From Pseudohongiella sp. (GTDB lineage: Bacteria; Pseudomonadota; Gammaproteobacteria; Pseudomonadales; Pseudohongiellaceae), in NCBI GenBank assembly GCA_013204155.1, contig JABMOK010000108.1:1-40182 (forward strand): a stretch of DNA of 40,182 nucleotides. The letters are read 5' to 3'. The translations under genes were made by a program, and so were the position numbers. Positions 35,666 through 40,182 of this stretch are shown in pieces; position 1 is the first letter of the stretch; each line of letters begins with the position of its first letter. The notes beneath the pieces are model-generated. The model saw only the letters and a list, made by a program, of their open reading frames with translations. It was not told the DNA's origin and did not search any database.

Positions 35666-36534
35666 CCCGCCTCCTGCCAGCCTCATCCTTTAAGCTTGTC
35701 CTGTCTTTAGCCCTGCTGCTAATGACGACTGACAACAGCGTTTTCGCCGATGCTGCATCCGCTCAATTAGCGATGGAAGATCCACAGAATCCCTTACTGC
35801 TACTTAACACCTCTCAGGGAGAGATCTATCTGGAATTGTTTCCCGCCGAAGCGCCAAAAAATACAGCCAACTTTATTGCCCTGGCAGAGGGTGAAATTGA
35901 AATTGTCGACGCTGAATCCGGTGTCCGCTACACCCCACGTTATTTTAACGGCATGCGCTTTCATCGAGTCGACCCTGGATTTGTGATACAGGCAGGGAGT
36001 CCTGCCTATCATTCCCAAGGCGCACCCGCTGAGTTACTCGCAGATGAAATCAACGCCGATTACCTGGGGCTGGATCGATTACCGGCCATCAACCCGGATG
36101 GTTCCTTTAATGAGATGCTTAACATCGGGGCCAAGTCTGACTTCGACACTGAAATCCTAAAGCCGCTGTATACAAAGATGGGGATAGACAACCCATCCAC
36201 CCTCCTCGCGCGACAGGAAGAAGTGCTTGTCCAGTTGCAGCAGCTTAGCGTAAAGGCCGTCTATGAAAACCAAGGTTATCGCTATAACTCCAAATTTAGC
36301 AGCAGAAAAGTCAGCAGAGGCGTGCTTGCCATGGCTAATTCTGGCCCCAACACTAATGGGCCGGAATTTTTTATCAGCCTTGAAGAGGCTCCCTGGCTAA
36401 GCGGAAAGCATACCGTCATAGGAAAGGTCGTTGAAGGCCTGAATGTGGCAGATACAATAGGCAGTGTTGCTATCGAACCAAGCGGATTTTCACGCTTAAG
36501 CACGCTGATATATTCCATTAGACGTGTAAACTGA
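35662..36534 (+). CDS. Secreted cyclophilin-type peptidyl-prolyl isomerase
   Basis: A 290-residue periplasmic prolyl isomerase. A signal peptide is clear (hydrophobic core about residues 11-22, likely cleavage after VFA near residue 30). The cyclophilin domain opens with LNTSQGEIYLELFPAEAPKNTANF, then FNGMRFHRVDPGFVIQAG with the catalytic Arg/Phe-type residues, and ends with GVLAMANSGPNTNGPEFFI and LSGKHTVIGKVVEG. Between these halves lies an insertion of roughly 80 residues (about 120-200) absent from typical bacterial PpiA. The start overlaps the upstream small gene (ATGA). Confidence 0.9.
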   Translation: MTRLLPASSFKLVLSLALLLMTTDNSVFADAASAQLAMEDPQNPLLLLNTSQGEIYLELFPAEAPKNTANFIALAEGEIEIVDAESGVRYTPRYFNGMRFHRVDPGFVIQAGSPAYHSQGAPAELLADEINADYLGLDRLPAINPDGSFNEMLNIGAKSDFDTEILKPLYTKMGIDNPSTLLARQEEVLVQLQQLSVKAVYENQGYRYNSKFSSRKVSRGVLAMANSGPNTNGPEFFISLEEAPWLSGKHTVIGKVVEGLNVADTIGSVAIEPSGFSRLSTLIYSIRRVN

Positions 36535-36579
36535 TACCTGAGTTTAACAGAACAGTCCACACTTGCCGGAGACATTAAT

Positions 36580-36765
36580 ATGTCAAAGAAGAGCAAAAAT
36601 AATTCACAACAAGGAACCTACGCGCTTTGTATTACTGTCGGATTGATCATCGGCGTGGGTTTGGGTCCAGTTCTGGGCAGCATTCTTTTCGGCAGTCTCA
36701 GCGGAGGGGTGATCGGTGCAGCCGCTGGCTACTTCTTTACTCATCTTAAAAATCGCCGCAAGTGA
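36580..36765 (+). CDS. Small glycine-rich membrane protein
   Basis: A 61-residue protein with a basic N-terminus (MSKKSKNNSQQG), two hydrophobic segments (about residues 14-32 and 38-53) rich in Gly at regular spacing (GLIIGVGLGPVLG; GGVIGAAAGYF), and a basic C-terminus (HLKNRRK). This is a small two-helix membrane protein with glycine-zipper character. A CCGGAG ribosome-binding site lies 9 bases before the ATG. The function is not known. The gap to the convergent dinG is 39 bp. Confidence 0.7.
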   Translation: MSKKSKNNSQQGTYALCITVGLIIGVGLGPVLGSILFGSLSGGVIGAAAGYFFTHLKNRRK

Positions 36766-36804
36766 AACCCGGCAGACAAAATTCAGCCAAAGCCCATTCA
36801 AACA

Positions 36805-38940
36805 CTAGTCGAGCAACTCGATCTCGCTCTGAAATATCTCACGCCTATAGGGCGGCATTGAATCCAGAATGGTTTTCCCATAACGGCGGTTTACGATTCT
36901 TTCATCAAAAAGAGTTATTTGCCCCGTATCGCTTTCATTACGCAGCAATCTGCCACTCGCCTGCACTAATCTGAACGCGGCATCCGGCACGGCCAGAGTC
37001 ATGAAAGGATTTAAGCCCTGCTGTTCTATCCAATCCGATAATGTCATCTCGATGGGATCGTTCGGTACCGAGAAGGGGATTTTGGCGATTAGCACATGCG
37101 TACAATACTTGCCGGGCAAATCGACTCCCTCGGCAAAGCTTGAGAGACCAAAAATCACGCTACCCTCGCCTTTGTCCACCCGTTGCCGATGATATTTTAG
37201 CAACTGCGATTTCTGATAATCATCCTGACAGAGAATAAGTGCACGCCAATCGTCTGGCATCCTCTGCATTACATCCAACATCTGACGACGACTGGAAAAT
37301 AACATCAACGCGCCCGCCTCTTTGTCCACTAATTGCGGCAAGGCCTTAACAATTAGCGCAGTATGCTTCTCGTAATCAGACGGATCGCAATGCATTCGCG
37401 GCACCACCAGTCGCGCCGATCCGGCAAAATCAAAGGGGCTCAAAATGCTCAAATAACGCGTGTGCTCCGGAAGACCGGCACGCATTTTCAGCATACTGAA
37501 TTGACCCAACGCAGATAAAGTTGCCGAGGTAAGTACTGCCCCGGCACAGTTTTGCCAGAGCCGCTGCTGCAAATTGTCAGCCGCCAGTACCGGGCTTGAT
37601 GACAGCCCAATATCAGAAAAATTTTCATTATCGTTGAAGCTAAGCCAACGCGCATAGGGAGCCTTCCCTTGAGGATCCGTGCTGGCGTAGCTTAGCCACA
37701 ATTGCAAATTTCCCTCAGCACGTTTCGACTGACTGCCAATCAGCGGAAACCATTGTTCGGCTAATTGCCTTCGTTTGACGTCACCACCGTCTTCCATGGC
37801 TTCTTTCAAATCTTCGCTAATGTCCTGGAATCCAGAGGCTATGCGCGCAAACTGATTGCCTAGATTCGCTGCAACGGCCTGTATCTCCTGGGGTACAAGT
37901 CCCAGCTTGAATGCATGCTGAGCCCGGTTCTCATAACTATCAACCCTCTCCACGGATTCCAGTATCTGCTCCAGCAGCAACCAGCAGTGGTCCAATTGCT
38001 CTCGAGTAGCGGCAATCACTTTTTGCAGTGACTTCTGCTGGCTGCTATCGACAAATTCGTCTTTGAGCAAACGCAGCAGCATGGCTTCGCTACGTTCTAA
38101 CCAACTGTTGCTGGCCTTTATCCGGGTGAATGAAGAGAAGTGATTATTGCTCTTCAGCGGCAGATGATGTGCTTCGTCAAAAATATAGATGCATTTTTGT
38201 GGTTCCGGCAATATCACACCGCCGCCAAGAGCCAAATCTGCCAAAACCAAATCATGATTGCTGACGATACAATCCGCCTTATCCATCGAATCACGTGCCT
38301 GATAAAAGCAACAGTTTCGAAAATGGCTGCACTTTACCCCCATGCACTGCGTATTATCCACCGTAACCGGTTTCCAATTGATATCCGAAACAGGGTCTTT
38401 CCAGTCGTCTCGATCCCCCTTCCAGTTACCCGCACTGAGCTCGTCCAGCATATTCACATACAGCGCATGATCACCATCGTTTGGGTCATCCAGCTCTTCC
38501 CCGTACAAATCCATCATCGCCTGCATGCTATCACTGCCCCGTAGCAGCATATCCAGTTTGGACAGGCACAGATAACGACCCCGCCCCTTGGCAAGAGAGT
38601 AGCTAAAGCTGAGATCGCTGCCTGCGAGAATTTCGGGCAGGTCCTTCAGCACCACTTGTTCCTGCAGGGCTACGGTGGCGGTAGCAATAACAACCTTGTA
38701 ATCAAGCGCCTTCGCTAGTGGCAATACAGCAAGCACATAGGCCATAGTTTTACCGGTACCAGTACCTGCCTCTATCACGCATACTGGGGGCTCGTTGTGG
38801 TCATCACTGGCCAACACGGAGAGTGTATTGGCAATTTCAGCGATCATTTGCCTCTGGCCATAGCGAGGCGTCAATTCACGGGACTTGAGAAGTTGGCGAT
38901 AGGCAGACTGAATAGTATTTTTTACATCATCTGCCAACAT
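36805..38940 (-). CDS. dinG: ATP-dependent DNA helicase DinG
   Basis: XPD-like superfamily 2 helicase with a [4Fe-4S] cluster, involved in unwinding DNA damage and R-loop structures. At 711 residues it is close to E. coli DinG (716). Walker A is EAGTGTGKT near residue 58, the cluster cysteines are in YLCLSKLD and CMGVKCSHFRNCCF (about residues 129-212), the DEAH box reads IFDEAHHL near residue 254, and motif VI reads LVQASGRLLR near the C-terminus. The ATG has GGAGGATCC-type spacing upstream (AGGATCC reverse). It diverges from the DUF349-type gene. Confidence 0.95.
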   Translation of the reverse strand: MLADDVKNTIQSAYRQLLKSRELTPRYGQRQMIAEIANTLSVLASDDHNEPPVCVIEAGTGTGKTMAYVLAVLPLAKALDYKVVIATATVALQEQVVLKDLPEILAGSDLSFSYSLAKGRGRYLCLSKLDMLLRGSDSMQAMMDLYGEELDDPNDGDHALYVNMLDELSAGNWKGDRDDWKDPVSDINWKPVTVDNTQCMGVKCSHFRNCCFYQARDSMDKADCIVSNHDLVLADLALGGGVILPEPQKCIYIFDEAHHLPLKSNNHFSSFTRIKASNSWLERSEAMLLRLLKDEFVDSSQQKSLQKVIAATREQLDHCWLLLEQILESVERVDSYENRAQHAFKLGLVPQEIQAVAANLGNQFARIASGFQDISEDLKEAMEDGGDVKRRQLAEQWFPLIGSQSKRAEGNLQLWLSYASTDPQGKAPYARWLSFNDNENFSDIGLSSSPVLAADNLQQRLWQNCAGAVLTSATLSALGQFSMLKMRAGLPEHTRYLSILSPFDFAGSARLVVPRMHCDPSDYEKHTALIVKALPQLVDKEAGALMLFSSRRQMLDVMQRMPDDWRALILCQDDYQKSQLLKYHRQRVDKGEGSVIFGLSSFAEGVDLPGKYCTHVLIAKIPFSVPNDPIEMTLSDWIEQQGLNPFMTLAVPDAAFRLVQASGRLLRNESDTGQITLFDERIVNRRYGKTILDSMPPYRREIFQSEIELLD

Positions 38941-39095
38941 TTAGGAGGATCCTTAAAGCTATTTCGTATCAGTGGTAACAAACAAGCTACAAATTATAGC
39001 ATCTGGGGGCTATATGACCCTGAAAATGTCATACACAGACCGATGAATTCTTTGCTATTTCGTTGCAAACAACTTCTGTTACACTTAGCCCTCGC

Positions 39096-39104
39096 TGCTA
39101 GAAT
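39096..39104 (+). promoter_or_regulatory. Candidate extended -10 promoter of the DUF349-type gene
   Basis: TGCTAGAAT, the same extended -10 element as ahead of rnfA and argG, 43 bp before the ATG at 39148. A CTGTTA at 39076, 17 bp upstream, is a poor -35 (three of six consensus bases). Confidence 0.45.
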
Positions 39105-39147
39105 AAAGTTTTCTGTATTGATACTAAAAATAGCCGGTTTGTAGTAC

Positions 39148-40182
39148 ATGGCAACAGCCTCCGATAAAAAAATAGTAAACACCTTCGATAGCACTTGGGA
39201 GAGTCAAGATCTCGGGACGCGACTGCGCACGCTTGAAAAACTGGATAGTAGCGACAGCGCCATCCAGCAAACCCTGATTCGTATTGCCCACAACGATGAG
39301 CATATCGAAGTACGTTGTAGCGCGATCATGTTGCTCACCGATCTGAATGAACTAAAGAACTTACTAAACGAAAAAACTCCGGTGAAAGACAGCGCCTTAC
39401 AGCAAAGCTGTCGGATACTAGCCGGCACATTCGATGCCAGTCTCAGCCAACAACAGCGGCTTTCACAGCTAAAAGATTTATCTGGACCTGCGGTAAAGCA
39501 AATCGCCCTAATAAGCAAATGCAAGGCAACAGGCAGCGAAACCGTCTCTATGATAGAACAGGCAGAAGATCTCGCCGATCTATGCTTGTATGCCAGTAGC
39601 GTCCATGTCCGAAAAAGCGCCGCACTCAAAATTGAGGACACAGAACTGCTTGCAGAAATTCGTGAAAAAGTACGAGGCAAAGACAAAACAGTATTTAAGG
39701 TGATAGATCAGCGCTTGAGCGAGCCAAAAAAAGCCGTCGAAGAAAAAACTGACATCAAGGAAAAAGCAACACCTAAGGCGGGCAAAAATAATTCAGCGGC
39801 ACCCACGCTTGAGAAAGGTGATGAAAAATCTGTGCCAGGCAATGAAAAACCTGCCGCGCCCCCCCTTGTCAAAACCCCTGCCAAACCTCCTCTCGATGCC
39901 AAAAAAGAACTACCTGCATTAGAACAGGAATTTCCAAAGCTCAGTTACAAGAACACCATTCGATTGTACGAATTTCGAAGCATCTTGAATAAACTGCTGA
40001 GTAATACAGAAAAGTTGGAAACAGACCTACACGATCGAGCTGAGAAGCTGAAGCAGTTGGTAGCCGACCAACTGGAAAAGAATATTGAATATCAGGAAAA
40101 GACAAAGCAGGCCACCGAAGTCTTGTTGGAGTCCCTGAAGCAAGCTCTGGAAGATGGCAGCTCTGAAAGAGCGATGCAATTC
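39148..40182 (+). CDS. DUF349-type protein, N-terminal part (cut by window end)
   Basis: An open frame runs from the ATG at 39148 to the window edge, 345 codons with no stop. The N-terminal 190 residues are helical and HEAT-like, with repeated RxSAIMLL/VRKSAALKI-type segments. A Lys/Ala/Pro/Glu-rich linker follows (about residues 195-255), then a charged helical region (ALEQEFPKLSYKNTIRLYEF onward) that continues as a coiled coil. This order resembles the DUF349-containing proteins of gammaproteobacteria that neighbour dinG-like genes; the DUF349 repeats themselves would lie beyond the window. No clear ribosome-binding site is seen. Identification is moderate. Confidence 0.7.
   Translation, partial: MATASDKKIVNTFDSTWESQDLGTRLRTLEKLDSSDSAIQQTLIRIAHNDEHIEVRCSAIMLLTDLNELKNLLNEKTPVKDSALQQSCRILAGTFDASLSQQQRLSQLKDLSGPAVKQIALISKCKATGSETVSMIEQAEDLADLCLYASSVHVRKSAALKIEDTELLAEIREKVRGKDKTVFKVIDQRLSEPKKAVEEKTDIKEKATPKAGKNNSAAPTLEKGDEKSVPGNEKPAAPPLVKTPAKPPLDAKKELPALEQEFPKLSYKNTIRLYEFRSILNKLLSNTEKLETDLHDRAEKLKQLVADQLEKNIEYQEKTKQATEVLLESLKQALEDGSSERAMQF

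Overview
This window reads as chromosomal housekeeping DNA from a gammaproteobacterium related to the Pseudomonadales. There are no rRNA or tRNA genes, no CRISPR array, no recognisable insertion sequence and no phage genes. The gene order recalls Pseudomonas: dcd-metG-rnf-nth and argG-pyrC-rnt-grxD-argF are neighbourhoods I remember from P. aeruginosa, and fliA beside the ccm operon also recalls that genus. A marine lineage such as the OM182/Pseudohongiella group is possible, but that is a guess.

Left part (1-12,100, almost all minus strand): moaA and moaB (molybdenum cofactor), then a complete cytochrome c maturation operon transcribed ccmA-B-C-D-E-F-G-H-I and followed by a LysE-type exporter. 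Next come an isolated flagellar sigma factor gene (fliA) with no flagellar genes around it, and dcd. A 13-bp tandem repeat array lies between fliA and ccmA.

Middle part (12,400-25,300, mostly plus strand): a small rubredoxin gene, metG, a periplasmic Deg-type serine protease, a compact rnf operon (rnfA-B-C-D-E), nth, then argG on the minus strand, divergent from pyrC-rnt. The rnf operon is the main finding. It has no rnfG. RnfA and RnfE have lost all four cysteines expected to hold the intramembrane [2Fe-2S] cluster. The RnfD flavinylation motif is altered. RnfB and RnfC keep their iron-sulfur and NADH-site motifs.

Right part (25,300-40,182): an 850-bp non-coding block with two large inverted repeats, grxD, a solitary hydantoinase B/oxoprolinase gene, argF, then a 720-bp regulatory region with NrdR-like and DnaA-like sites ahead of nrdA-nrdB. 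After that come a small coiled-coil protein, a MobA/MocA-like nucleotidyltransferase, a small DUF5062-like protein, a secreted cyclophilin with an insertion, a small glycine-rich membrane protein, dinG on the minus strand, and the start of a DUF349-type protein cut by the window end.

The genes cover redox-centre assembly (Ccm, Moco, GrxD, rubredoxin, Rnf), nucleotide and arginine synthesis (dcd, pyrC, nrdAB, argG, argF) and DNA repair (nth, dinG). Family assignments come from motifs and remembered family features; no database search was run.
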